A stretch of DNA of 64,000 bases from Urmitella timonensis (GTDB lineage: Bacteria > Actinomycetota > Actinomycetes > Actinomycetales > Actinomycetaceae): positions 806,001 through 870,000 of the forward strand of contig FQLW01000006.1 of assembly GCA_900120415.1 (NCBI GenBank), read 5' to 3'. The translations under genes were made by a program, and so were the position numbers. Each line of letters begins with the position of its first letter. Within the stretch, counting starts at the first letter, position 1. Below the pieces are notes generated by a model. That model was not told the origin of the DNA. It saw only the letters and a list, made by a program, of their open reading frames with translations, and made no database searches. Of the stretch, positions 20,101 through 28,451 are shown piece by piece.

Positions 20101-21595
20101 CATTAATCCACACATCTTTGTTTTTACCCCGCATATCTTGCATGAGTTCAAACAGTTTTTCATAATCGCCGATTAGTTCATTTTTAGCTCCGGTTATATA
20201 CAAATCTCCTTGGGCAATGCCATCAAATTTGAATCCCTGCACCCCGTTATCCATCATGTAAAACACTTTGTCACGGAAGTACTTAAAATAGATTGGGTCA
20301 GATAAGCGCATAACTTTATTAGATTTTTCCCAAGGACGCTTGTTCTGATCTTGAAGTTTACTATTACCTAGCTGCGCTCTACGTTGAGCTGAAGTTCCGT
20401 ATCCTCCAAAAGGAGACATCCACACTGATAGCTTTGCGCCCTGGCTTTCCATGACCTTGAGGTCTTCGCTAAACCCATTTGAGAATTCGGTGGGGTCGAA
20501 ATCCCACACATTTAGTTTGCTTTCATCATTATGCTTGGGGTCTCGCAAATAATCCCAACCATCGTCTACCCAATAAGAATCGACAGCAGCATCTCGCTTG
20601 TTCATTTCATCAAAAAACATTTTTTCTGCTGCCAGCATTTCCTGATGGTTAATCATCAGACGGGCAGAGCCGGTCGGTTTTAAATCAAACCAACTTTGGA
20701 AATGCAAGAAAGTACGCCGGGAGCGACAGCGTTCGCGCTCTATATAGTAGCTGAAAGCTCGCCTCATCTGATCTTGGGGTACTACCCCGATAGTGGTGGC
20801 TATTTCCCAAGGTTTACCCGCCAGGAGGTCGTGGACGCGGGGTAGTTTCACAAGAGCTTTTCCAGAGGAAACACTGACCTTTGCTAGCGGACTCTCACCT
20901 CCCACCCAGGCGGTTTCTTTTTTATCTTGTCCTAACAGGATTGGGGAGCCGTCATCTTTACCTTCGACTCGTCCAGTAACCTGTGCATCAACCATAGTCA
21001 CGTTAGTAATATCAACGGGCTGGTTACCTGGATTTTCTATTTCCAGCACTTGCCGAACATAATTTGAGTCTTCTAGGAGCTCTGCCCGATACACCAGTTT
21101 CAGTTTTTTAAGCTCATCTGGAATGTTTTGTCCGCCTTGGAATACTTGAACTATTGCTTTCCCTGGGTAAGCGTCAGCGAATGAACCAGTGTTCTGCTTG
21201 GGGGTAAGGGAGACTACCTGTGGTTGTGAGGTAGCTGAGAAACTTTCTAAACTGATTTCTTTCCCTTGGTAGGTAAAACTAAACGCAGATTTTGAATTAA
21301 AGGGAACTTGCGAGTTAGTTAGCTTATTTTCTACTTTTTTAATTGCAACCCCGGAAGTGAAATCGAAATCCACCGAGATGGCATTGTTTGCAATATTAGC
21401 CACTTTCCCATTTACGCTAGCTGTTGCCGTGCCCGGCAGAGTTCCGGGGAAAGTTACCGGATTTTTGGTCGGCTGGGATAGGGAGGGCGCCGCCTGAGCA
21501 TCGGGAAGAGGGCTGACTATCGGAAGTACGCTAAAAGTTAGAGCGAGAGGCAAAGCCATTAATACTGATAGCGCTCTAAAGTAGGTTTTCATCAT
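14102..21595 (-). CDS. Giant exported double glycosidase: GH36-like + GH95 alpha-L-fucosidase
   Basis: 2497 residues, signal peptide about 1-35. Order of parts: GH36-like domain (about 40-740) with the FKFDGIA segment near 455 (likely nucleophile Asp) and YRDGND near 518; two F5/8-type (CBM32-like) domains (about 758-905 and 905-1060), each with W-H-sugar-site residues; a DNRLRE/CBM96-like domain (about 1150-1370); an Ig-like Big_3 domain (about 1373-1455); GH95 (about 1468-2320) with HMNVNLQMNYW (near 1873), ESTLVWQL (near 2030) and FQIDGNFG (near 2209), the catalytic surroundings of alpha-1,2-fucosidases; a Pro-rich stalk; LSRSG, a membrane helix and a basic tail. It would work on the cell surface. 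GH36 members cut alpha-linked Gal or GalNAc and GH95 cuts Fuc-alpha-1,2-Gal, so sequential attack on blood-group A/B then H glycans is possible; this is inferred. Confidence 0.85.
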   Translation of the reverse strand: MMKTYFRALSVLMALPLALTFSVLPIVSPLPDAQAAPSLSQPTKNPVTFPGTLPGTATASVNGKVANIANNAISVDFDFTSGVAIKKVENKLTNSQVPFNSKSAFSFTYQGKEISLESFSATSQPQVVSLTPKQNTGSFADAYPGKAIVQVFQGGQNIPDELKKLKLVYRAELLEDSNYVRQVLEIENPGNQPVDITNVTMVDAQVTGRVEGKDDGSPILLGQDKKETAWVGGESPLAKVSVSSGKALVKLPRVHDLLAGKPWEIATTIGVVPQDQMRRAFSYYIERERCRSRRTFLHFQSWFDLKPTGSARLMINHQEMLAAEKMFFDEMNKRDAAVDSYWVDDGWDYLRDPKHNDESKLNVWDFDPTEFSNGFSEDLKVMESQGAKLSVWMSPFGGYGTSAQRRAQLGNSKLQDQNKRPWEKSNKVMRLSDPIYFKYFRDKVFYMMDNGVQGFKFDGIAQGDLYITGAKNELIGDYEKLFELMQDMRGKNKDVWINATVGTWGSPYWFWYADSIYRDGNDAGQTGQGNSQEKYVNYRDQQVYQNMIVENPLVPINSVMNHGVIFSDRTDGQVPNQPHDFSNKSVRTAFSNDLKNFFSMGIGLQELYLRNTLFNAKNIGADNAKFAWDEIAKNAKWARQNVDLLTDTHWIGGSPGKGEVYGTAAWHNPGTSADDARAMISVRNPSNQPKYIAITAVSDLQIPGGQATRFKFTERDDKTNSWVIDNKPYYIQLKPFEVLLFEGRPTNEEPTQSEKPKVDPCYQQISQSDWEITVDSEQATGNEKDLGRYAIDNNPNTIWHTAWDPAIAQYPHSATVDMGRLNQVCRLTYLPRQSGGNNGDIKTYDLAVSKDGNNWQTVVTDGTFANDKEEKAIEIPKDKQEFRYFKLTAKSAQNGQAFAGAAELRAWGTAGKSEWLDQENWKCSASDYEATGENNGNSGWPKHACDNNLDTQWHSAYSGGVKPMPHWLQIDLGKIADVSALKYTPRQDAYPANGIVKEYRVEYSLDSNKWNPAAQGTLTDGKPATINFDATHRAKYIRFTAISAQNSQAFAGAAELDVKGSYVTATPEAPTFTDKDGSDNDTYTIPKIEGVRYLINGNEVAPGVHKVTNGTTTVQITATAAPGWELAPGDWSWEGKFTNTSTEPSQPKPATVTNSVYTSADTTLQSWQNEKVTSMAAKPYIGALRPGTNYGVFGEKFVSSDVSDGTDAKMGLLSFDLTKYEEAPQKAVLKLTYVGFRGSPRATDTTSISVMAVDTQKCTNQASSCPPSSATWATRPSFSSDNAKIATSGAFEFGNTTYTGDAIKIVTANTKEVTVDVTEIVASQIKAGHKSITFALQENKGNEIRFASYEGANGALQGAKQDMAPQLLMTVEQPPFTIEVTKNPKIRYQVGQSFDASGIEVTKIETAAGTKTVLSADKYVLDSSAFDGKNVGSYPIKVTLKENPKVATTFHVYVGKDSVDTPGDNRGSDVLWYGQPASQTADGNIADGTVKGDDDKWQRHTLPIGNGKVGGTVWGEIAKERITFNEETLWTGGPGTSASYKGGNNDSKGRNGATLRELNQKLEQGAQTVNPSNLTGGENAAEQGSYQNWGNIYIDYGLGTQPAENYERSLNLSEGKANVSFRSGQVDYKREFWVSNPDNVMVVRLTASQAKALNLKVTFPTNSGFTKKGETTTVTGDTLTVKGALGNNGLLYNAKIKAVVEGAEGSVSSDDGKALKISDAGAVTLYIAAGTNYQNTYPSYRNGEDAKALDTRLAANVQKAANKGYAQVKKDHIADHQSIYNRVKLDLGQDPTYGDGALATDKLLQAYKAGSADEKQKRALEVLVYNYGRYLTIGSSRENSQLPSNLQGIWSSTADDNAHGKTPWGADFHMNVNLQMNYWPTYSANMAELATPMISYAKSLVKPGRVTAKTYAGASSKPDAPIGQGAGYMAHTENTAYGWTAPGKDFSWGWSPAAMPWLLQNVYEAYEFSGDKQLLEDTIYPLLKEEAQFYVNYMLHKGSQKAADGSECLTTGVAYSPEHGPQGTDGNAYESTLVWQLLNDAIEAAQVLGKDQNLVKGSGECKADNWNKDDAGNFVSTQSNRSFECAISLLKPIEVGDSGQIKEWFFEGQLGKKADGTNIPSYQKNHRHMSHLLGLFPGDLITVDNAKYMEAAKYSMRQRGDDATGWGVGQRINSWARTGDGNHAYQLVEKQLKQAMYPNLFDAHPPFQIDGNFGNTSGINEMLLQSNSTYTKDGTKYHNYMNLLPALPDAWSGKGSVSGLVARGNFEVAMQWQSGKINVLQIKSNQGKDAVLRFTDAGKQKILDQTTNKLVDLTVLDNEHIQFKTQAGHVYVLSDAKTVTPLAPSLQSADQVKCGEKAQVVLPKLLEGVAEYQQVTNGNSVQVKAVLQPGYLLAPGAEQTWEFTIPAIVPCSQPTPGDNPPAPKPTDKPEQPLPIDKPDTGKQSQKPVPPKGSSQKGTQGSQDLSRSGASPTSLLLAVMFTLTGAAIYLQRRKTSKQ

Positions 21596-21763
21596 TGATA
21601 ACGTCCCAGAAGATAGTAAACGGAAGTGGGGGTTTGCAGCTTATTGCAATCAGCATTGATTCAACACTTGCTCGTTCAGAATACAGCCTGCCAGATAGTA
21701 AAGACAAATGAGGTAGTGCACAGCCCCGGTATGGTTTCAGGAATCAAAAACTGTAAAAACAAA

Positions 21764-21806
21764 AGGCTGTCTGCCTGGAAGATTTTCACTTCCAGGCAGA
21801 CAGCCT
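21764..21806. terminator. Perfect 17-bp hairpin after GH84
   Basis: 21764-21780 pairs fully with 21790-21806, nine-base loop, 17 bases beyond the GH84 stop and followed on the minus strand by TTTTGTTTTTAC. Confidence 0.85.
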
Positions 21807-21822
21807 AACTCAGGGTTAGGGT

Positions 21823-24800
21823 TTAGCGTGCCCGTCTGCGCAACGCCAACCCAATACCGACAGCGCTCAGCGATAAAGCAGCAAGCAGTCCGGCAGTGCT
21901 TCCAGTAGAAGCAATCCCAGATTCAACTCGCACTTTCCTCTTACCCTGATTAGCTGCACTTTGATTACCGGTTTTATCTTTACCAGTAGTACTACCCTCT
22001 TTATTCCCAGGGGTAGCGGAGCTGCCACCAGGACCGGCAGGATTAGTCCCTGGGTTATCCGGTTTTTCGGGATTATCAGGCTTATCTGGCTGCTGCGGAT
22101 TATCCGGCGTTCCCGGAGTGTCTGGCTTATCTGGGGTAATCGGTGCATCTGCCGCTTTTAACGCTTTGATTGCCGAACGCAAATCATTTAACGCCTTGTC
22201 CACATCGGTTTGCTTAGCATTCTTATCAGAATTTACGTCTTTAGCTTTTTGCAGATTCTGTGCCAGCTGTTTCCAGGTTTCTTCACTGTAATCCTTCTCA
22301 GCAAGCGCCCCAGCAGCCTGAATCGTGTTATCAAGCAGAACTTTATCCACCGGTTTCTCGGTGGGAATCTCAGGGGTAGGATCAGCCGGCTCTACTTCGC
22401 CACCTGATTTCTTCAAACCTTTAATAGCCATTTCCAAAGCATTAGCGCTCTGATCAATCTCATCTTGGCGAGCAGTCGGATTGGCTTGCACCCCTTTGGC
22501 TGCCTGTAACGCCCCGGTCAAAACTTGCCAGGTAAAGACCGTATAGTCGGCTTCTTTAAGCTGCTCTGCTTGGGAAATCTGGGTATTTAATGCGGTTTTA
22601 TCTGGCATATCGCTAGCATCAACCCCAGAAAGTTCGTTTACCTGCCACCATTTATTAGTTTCTTGCAGATTACGAACCCGGATAGCTTTTGCTTGCACCG
22701 GAGTTTTCAAGGTAGTTGTTTGCACCTTGTCCCCATTAACATCAGCCAGCTTTTCCCAGTTAGTGCCATCAGCGCTATATTCCAAAATCCCACTGTCGAT
22801 AGTGTCATTTCCCGGGCCTTGCGCAAAAGTAACTTGCTTAAGATTCAAAACTTTCCCGTAATCAACGGTTACCGCAGCTCCCACCGGAGTTTTGTCCCTA
22901 CCTTCACCATAATAAGGGTCACGTTTCAACCATAACGGGGTTCCGGCTGGGTTTCCGTCAGTCACATTCGATAGCTCCCCAGAATGCTTTTGCATACTGG
23001 TCAAGGTAACTGTAGGAGAAACTTTATCGGTTCGATTAACCTCGATTTCTTTAACCACAAACCAGGCATCACGGGCATTATCTGCGGTAGCAATCAAACG
23101 TGCACCTCGAATCTGTTTCAGATTCAAGTTCTTCAAATCTACAACGGTTCCGGTCAAACCAGTTTTCCCGGGAACATCATTCCAATTGGTGCCATCAAAA
23201 GTTTGCAGTTTAGCCCGATCGAAGAAATCTTTACCGCCTCCTAACACAAAAGTTAAACGGTCAGCATCGAAAGGCTTGTCGCTGGTGATTCCGGCAAAAG
23301 TTCCGGCAGTAATCTTGTTCGGATTTTTGTAGGTCACCCCAGTTCCATCGTTACCATCCATTACCGAGGCTATATTCCCCTCGGGGGTATCACTGCGACT
23401 GGTTACATACTGATAAATCACCGCATCGGGATCCAAGGCGCGAGCAACCTTAGATTTTAGGCTGCGCGCCATAGCGGCAACAGTTGGAGTTAAATAGGCT
23501 TTACCAACTTTGGCATATTTTGTTTCGTTCACGTAGTTAAAACCATGCTGATTATAGGCACTTAGCTGGGCATTCCCGGCTAAATACTTGTTTACCAGCC
23601 CATCTTTATCATTATCTAAATGAGCGGAATAGGCATCAAGATACAGTTCGGCAGTCTTTACTAAATCAACGAACGCCCCTAGCCAAGGTTCCATTTGCGA
23701 GCGCATAGCCACATTCTTGGCTTTACTGCGATAGGTATCTACCGCCGGTTTAATGTCGGTATAAACCTTGCGCACCTTTGTGATTTGTTCTTTCGTGACC
23801 TGATTATTCTCCAGAGCACGTTGGAATGAAACCAGAGTATCTTTAACCTCCGCAGATTCTCGTCCTTCCCAAGTAGCTCCCCCACCATACATTCGCCGCA
23901 GATGCTGCGAAAGGTCGCGCAAAGCATTTGCTGCATCACTAGCTAGCGGAGAGTTATTATCCAGGTAACTAAAGGAATCCAGCCAAGTCTTATCAGCGTG
24001 ATCTAGGCTGCGCCACAGATTCCAAGAAAAATCAGCATTCATGAAAATTCCCTGTTTGCTGGGTTCTGACTGCTGCATCGGATTCATAACCAAGCCCTCT
24101 AATTGACCAGGTTGAACATTCAGACCAAGGAAATTTTCGTAATTTCCCATATGGAGAGCATCTTTATCGTTATCGGAACAGGGGAAATTCATCCACATAA
24201 ATGTGGCTCTACCACCGGAATTATTCTTAAATCTGCTGAGGAAATCGCCATCAGCTTTACCCCAAACTCGTCCTCCTGTATTAATTACTTTCACAGTTTC
24301 CGGAAGCTGGTTGTACCAAGCTTCCCCTGCTCCCCCGTAATTAACCGGACAGAAAATGATTACCTCTTTTAGACCGGGATATTTAAGCTCACCGTTAGCA
24401 GTCTTTTCTTTTTGCAGCTGTTTAACCCAATCAGTGAGGTCTTTAAGCAATCTGATATATAAATCGTTGCCCTGATTTTTGGCATCATCTGCCAGAACTG
24501 AAATCTGACGTACCCCCGCATCAATTACTTGCCGATATTTATCCTTCGCTATTTTCAAACCTTGATCATAGTTTCCGCTGGTAATCGGGTTATACATAAA
24601 GGGGTGCAGGGCGTAAACAAACCGGGTCTTAGATTCATTACCCGCTTTAGCTAAAGGCGCGATTTTATTATTCAGCTCTTCACTGCTGTAAAGCTCCCGC
24701 CATTTCGCGTTGTGTTTCGGATCGTCCTTGGGGGCATAAATATAGGCATTAAGCTTGTAGTAGCCTCCCCATTCCATGAGGTCAATACGGTTTTGGGTGC

Positions 24801-25470
24801 TCCAGGGATTACCGTAATAGCCTTCAATGAAACCGCGCGTGGGCACATCCGCCCAATCGGTTACGGTGAGGGCGTTTAGAGAGGTTTTCCCATTATCAGA
24901 CGGTATTTGCTGAAGTATTTGATAAAGAGTAGTTAAACCGTAATACGCCGAATCCGTATCGCGCCCTAAAACTAAAATTTGCGGCGGATTCCCCTCAGTT
25001 CCGGGGATTGCAGCTAATAGATAAGAATCAGTTTTTTCAAAAACCGCCGGATCATAATCTAGTTTTCCCGCAGCTTTTAAGGCTGCCACCTGTTTATCAA
25101 CTACTCCGCCAGAGCCTTTGATTCCAACCAGCACAGCCAGGTTAGCTTTCGTAGATAGCTGTTCCTTAGGCAATCCCACAATCTTTTGCAAGGCCAGCGC
25201 ATCGTCTAAGCGCCGCGCGGTGTCAGAATCTATACCGTCCTCAACTACCAGGTCTGCCACTCCAGATAGGGAAAGCTTTCCGGTTTGATATGCGACTTTA
25301 TGCGGGGTGGGATAAATCTGATAGCTGCCGCCTGCCTGCGCCTGACCCTCTTCACTATTAGCAGGTTCTGCATGAGCAGGTATCGCCCAAACCAACATCA
25401 GAGCAATTGAAAGCACGGACACTACCAACAATTTGCCTATTTTTAGCTCTCGAAGTCGGAAATAACTCAT
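21823..25470 (-). CDS. Exported GH84 beta-N-acetylglucosaminidase (hyaluronidase/NagH-like)
   Basis: 1215 residues from the ATG at 25470, which has AAAGGA six bases upstream; longer GTG starts give an unnatural leader. Signal peptide about 1-35. GH84 N-terminal and catalytic domains (about 45-480) include GFIEGYYGNPW (near 215) and the paired catalytic aspartates in VLADDAKNQG (near 327) that drive substrate-assisted hydrolysis of terminal GlcNAc. A helical bundle follows (about 490-670), then two F5/8-type sugar-binding domains (about 680-812 and 813-950), two FIVAR repeats (about 955-1110), a Pro/Asp linker, IASTG, a membrane helix and an RRRAR tail. Likely wall-associated and acting on mucin or glycosaminoglycan ends. 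About 230 bases separate it from the GH36/GH95 gene downstream. Confidence 0.9.
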   Translation of the reverse strand: MSYFRLRELKIGKLLVVSVLSIALMLVWAIPAHAEPANSEEGQAQAGGSYQIYPTPHKVAYQTGKLSLSGVADLVVEDGIDSDTARRLDDALALQKIVGLPKEQLSTKANLAVLVGIKGSGGVVDKQVAALKAAGKLDYDPAVFEKTDSYLLAAIPGTEGNPPQILVLGRDTDSAYYGLTTLYQILQQIPSDNGKTSLNALTVTDWADVPTRGFIEGYYGNPWSTQNRIDLMEWGGYYKLNAYIYAPKDDPKHNAKWRELYSSEELNNKIAPLAKAGNESKTRFVYALHPFMYNPITSGNYDQGLKIAKDKYRQVIDAGVRQISVLADDAKNQGNDLYIRLLKDLTDWVKQLQKEKTANGELKYPGLKEVIIFCPVNYGGAGEAWYNQLPETVKVINTGGRVWGKADGDFLSRFKNNSGGRATFMWMNFPCSDNDKDALHMGNYENFLGLNVQPGQLEGLVMNPMQQSEPSKQGIFMNADFSWNLWRSLDHADKTWLDSFSYLDNNSPLASDAANALRDLSQHLRRMYGGGATWEGRESAEVKDTLVSFQRALENNQVTKEQITKVRKVYTDIKPAVDTYRSKAKNVAMRSQMEPWLGAFVDLVKTAELYLDAYSAHLDNDKDGLVNKYLAGNAQLSAYNQHGFNYVNETKYAKVGKAYLTPTVAAMARSLKSKVARALDPDAVIYQYVTSRSDTPEGNIASVMDGNDGTGVTYKNPNKITAGTFAGITSDKPFDADRLTFVLGGGKDFFDRAKLQTFDGTNWNDVPGKTGLTGTVVDLKNLNLKQIRGARLIATADNARDAWFVVKEIEVNRTDKVSPTVTLTSMQKHSGELSNVTDGNPAGTPLWLKRDPYYGEGRDKTPVGAAVTVDYGKVLNLKQVTFAQGPGNDTIDSGILEYSADGTNWEKLADVNGDKVQTTTLKTPVQAKAIRVRNLQETNKWWQVNELSGVDASDMPDKTALNTQISQAEQLKEADYTVFTWQVLTGALQAAKGVQANPTARQDEIDQSANALEMAIKGLKKSGGEVEPADPTPEIPTEKPVDKVLLDNTIQAAGALAEKDYSEETWKQLAQNLQKAKDVNSDKNAKQTDVDKALNDLRSAIKALKAADAPITPDKPDTPGTPDNPQQPDKPDNPEKPDNPGTNPAGPGGSSATPGNKEGSTTGKDKTGNQSAANQGKRKVRVESGIASTGSTAGLLAALSLSAVGIGLALRRRAR

Positions 25471-25660
25471 TAAATGTCCTTTCAAAACGGCATTCATATC
25501 AGAGAATGGGCGGGGGTTCGCGCTGTTAAAATCATGCTTCTTCACATAATCAAGCAGCCGAAAGTATGCTCATTAGTTTAGCATCTCCAAGGCGTTAAAC
25601 GATTAAAACTTTTTCCCTAACCAGGGCGATAGCTGTCCGGTTCCCCAGTTAAATTTGGCT

Positions 25661-26449
25661 TTAGAGCAGATTTGCCCGCCACACCAGGGTGTAATAAGGC
25701 AAAGTCACCCTGCCCGCTAACTGTAAACCCAAATCCCCTAATAAATAGGAACGCAGATTGGCTTGCATATGGGCTTTGCCACCCTGACTGGCTCGCAGAA
25801 AGGAAGAACGGGTTTTAGCGAGGGCGAAAAGCGCGGAAACTGGCAGCGTCATTCCCCATTGAAAAAGACTAAGTTCGGGTTGGCTAAACTGTTTTCCCAG
25901 TTGGGGAAGTTTATCGGGGTGATGAACATCCCCCGAACGCATCACCCTAGAAAGCCGCTTTACCCAGGGAAAAGACACATTCATTTGGTTATATACAATC
26001 ACTAACCGTCCGCCGGGTTTAAGTACTTTAGCTGCTGCCGTGCAAGTCGCCTCTTTATCAACCCAGTGCCAACATTGCGCAAAGCACAGCGCATCAAAGG
26101 TTCCGGGTGCAAATAATTCGGCCACGTCCTCGGCTTTCCCGGCATATAAGGGAACTTGCGGGAGGACGCGCTGAAACATTTCCCGCATTCCCGCTGCCGG
26201 CTCTAGGGCGCTAACCGCTACCCCCTGCGCCAAAAGTAGCCGCGTAAACTTACCGCTACCAGCACCTACATCTAGAACTTGCGGGTTTTTTAGTCCCGCT
26301 ACAGCCGCCTGAACAGCTGGAAGCGGATAGTTAGGTCGGTAACGTTCATATTCATCACCAGCCAGGGTGTAAGGATTTCCTCCCCCAGCAGCGCCACCCA
26401 CCCTATTTTTATCGGTAATCGAACCGGGAGACGGACCAAACTTAACCAT
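25661..26449 (-). CDS. Class I SAM-dependent methyltransferase
   Basis: 262 residues. Rossmann-type motif I VLDVGAGSGKFTRLL (about 78-92), motif II acidic end LEP (near 102), and post-motif LKPGGRLVIVYNQM (about 164-177). The YERYRPNYP start is common in UbiE/YcgJ-like enzymes. Substrate unknown. Its first eight bases overlap the end of the DUF721 gene, so it is the last member of the dnaN-recF-DUF721 run. Confidence 0.85.
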   Translation of the reverse strand: MVKFGPSPGSITDKNRVGGAAGGGNPYTLAGDEYERYRPNYPLPAVQAAVAGLKNPQVLDVGAGSGKFTRLLLAQGVAVSALEPAAGMREMFQRVLPQVPLYAGKAEDVAELFAPGTFDALCFAQCWHWVDKEATCTAAAKVLKPGGRLVIVYNQMNVSFPWVKRLSRVMRSGDVHHPDKLPQLGKQFSQPELSLFQWGMTLPVSALFALAKTRSSFLRASQGGKAHMQANLRSYLLGDLGLQLAGRVTLPYYTLVWRANLL

Positions 26450-27113
26450 AGGTATCGCGCGGACCGCGCCCTTTCACCGAACGTGGGCCATGCTTCCAAG
26501 AGGGCGCTTTCGGTCCTAAAATAATCAAACGTTTAATCACCACCGAACCGGAATAATCCTCAATTAATCCCATCAGCTGCGGAATTAGATTCCTAAGCTC
26601 CGATGCCCAGCGGGTAGAGTCGCAGCGCAACACTACGTCCCCGTCTTTAATGGATTCAATATGTGCGTGTTGCGCGACCTGAACGCCAACTATTTTCGCC
26701 CAATCAGCTTTCAGCTTCCCCGCATCTAGCTGAGCGTTTAACCCGAATTGGCGCACATATTTTTTCCAAACCATTCCCAAAGGGCGCGGATCTCGCCGCG
26801 ACCAGCGCCCTCCGTGACCTCCCTCCGCAAGCCCCGGAGAGGGCTGTAAACCGGCTAGACCGGGGACTTTATCGCGGGCATAGCTATCATTTACCCCTTT
26901 AACCTGCCCTAGAGAGATTTCTGCGGAAACTGGCAACGCTTCATCCTTGCCCACAGATTGAGAAGCTATCCCATCCCAGTTACGCCGTCCCCGCAAACGG
27001 CGCAGCTCCTCGCTGGACATTCTCACTAGCCCTTTAGAAAAAGCATGTTCCTGGGCGGCGCGAATAGCCTGTTGGGTATAGGTGAGCGCTGGTTCAGGCT
27101 GATTTGTGCTCAT
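26442..27113 (-). CDS. DUF721 / DciA-like protein
   Basis: 223 residues. Long polar N-terminal part (1-110) and a C-terminal DUF721 domain (about 115-205) with WAKIVGVQVAQHAHIESIKDG and LRCDSTRWASELR. DciA-type members load the replicative helicase in bacteria lacking DnaC. The start overlaps the recF stop by TGATG, implying coupled translation. Confidence 0.85.
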   Translation of the reverse strand: MSTNQPEPALTYTQQAIRAAQEHAFSKGLVRMSSEELRRLRGRRNWDGIASQSVGKDEALPVSAEISLGQVKGVNDSYARDKVPGLAGLQPSPGLAEGGHGGRWSRRDPRPLGMVWKKYVRQFGLNAQLDAGKLKADWAKIVGVQVAQHAHIESIKDGDVVLRCDSTRWASELRNLIPQLMGLIEDYSGSVVIKRLIILGPKAPSWKHGPRSVKGRGPRDTYG

Positions 27114-28426
27114 CAGCTATCCTCAACTGTGCCGGTCAGGTCAGTAGAATCAACCCTGGTCAGCCTCGAATCCGTATTGGAGTGACTCATCTCAGAGTTG
27201 TCCATCGCAGTGATGACGCTGCCCTGACCTCCTCGCAAAACCTGGAAAAATTTCCCCTCAATTTCACTGGGTAAATCCTTCCGGTTAGTGGCAGTAATCA
27301 ATACCTGGTCAGCGCGGTTCATAAAATCCAGCAGCGCAGATCGGCGAGCCGGATCTAGTTCTGCAAACACATCATCGAGAATCAAAATCGGGGTTTTGCC
27401 ACCTTGACGCAGCAGCTCAAACTGTCCCAGACGTAAAGCCAGGGCAGCGCTCCAAGTCTCTCCGTGAGAAGCAAACCCTTTCACCGGCAGAGTATCTAAC
27501 ATCACCGCCAAATCGTCACGATGCGCACCCGCCAGATTCACCCCTCGACTAAGTTCTTCTTCGCGGCGCGCTGCGAAAGTCTCTTGCAGCGCGCCCGCAA
27601 CTGCCTGTGGATTGGTCAAATCACTGGGAGGCTCAAAGGAGGGAACATAAGATAACCCCAAAGTTTGGGAAGAGTGTGCGCGATGGGTATTTCCCAAAAC
27701 CAGCAAATATGCCTGGGCAGCGTGTGGGGATAACGCATTGAGAACCCGCACCCTACCAGCAATTAAACGCCCAGCAACCTGCGATAACTGATTATTCCAA
27801 ACCTCAAGAGTGGAAAGCTCTAGAGAAAGGTCTGCGCCGCGCCGCTTCTTTTTAGCCGCCTGTTTTAAGAGGGCTCCCCTCTGCCGTAAAATCTTTTGAT
27901 GCTGAGCGATAGTACCGGCTTCTACCGGCCACATTTGCACCAGTAAATCATCTAGAAATCGACGGCGAACTGCGGGGTCACCTTGTAAAATGTCTAAATC
28001 TTCGGGAGAAAACAGGGTAGTAGCAATCAAACCGCGAATATCTTTTAACGGCACTGGAGTTCGCGCCAAACGCCCCCGATTAGCTCTTCCGGAAACAATC
28101 TCTAAATCTACTTGGGTTTCCCGCTCCCCTAAATGGGCTTTCACGCGAATAACTGCGCTAGAGGGCGCACTGGTTTCCTCCGGGCTAGGTTGGGATTGCC
28201 CGTTTTCTCGACTCAGTAACGCCGCTGATTGAGGCGCAAAGCGCACTAAGGCACTATCGGCATTAATGCGGTGGGAATGGAAGTTGGTCAAATACCCCAC
28301 GGCCTCCACGAAATTCGTTTTGCCTTGACCGTTAGGACCAAGCAGTATATTTACCCCCGGCGATAACCGGGCTACACAATGATGAAAACTACGGTAATCA
28401 TCTAAGGCAATATCGGTAATATACAT
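27113..28426 (-). CDS. recF: DNA repair/replication protein RecF
   Basis: 437 residues. Walker A GPNGQGKTNF (about 32-41), ABC-type signature region and Walker B LILDDVFAELD (about 350-360). Loads RecA at gaps through RecO/RecR. The C-terminal 45 residues are an acidic tail beyond the usual length. It lies 25 bases downstream of dnaN and overlaps DUF721. Confidence 0.97.
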   Translation of the reverse strand: MYITDIALDDYRSFHHCVARLSPGVNILLGPNGQGKTNFVEAVGYLTNFHSHRINADSALVRFAPQSAALLSRENGQSQPSPEETSAPSSAVIRVKAHLGERETQVDLEIVSGRANRGRLARTPVPLKDIRGLIATTLFSPEDLDILQGDPAVRRRFLDDLLVQMWPVEAGTIAQHQKILRQRGALLKQAAKKKRRGADLSLELSTLEVWNNQLSQVAGRLIAGRVRVLNALSPHAAQAYLLVLGNTHRAHSSQTLGLSYVPSFEPPSDLTNPQAVAGALQETFAARREEELSRGVNLAGAHRDDLAVMLDTLPVKGFASHGETWSAALALRLGQFELLRQGGKTPILILDDVFAELDPARRSALLDFMNRADQVLITATNRKDLPSEIEGKFFQVLRGGQGSVITAMDNSEMSHSNTDSRLTRVDSTDLTGTVEDS

Positions 28427-28451
28427 GACCGTGCAATGCCGAGCGAGCGAT

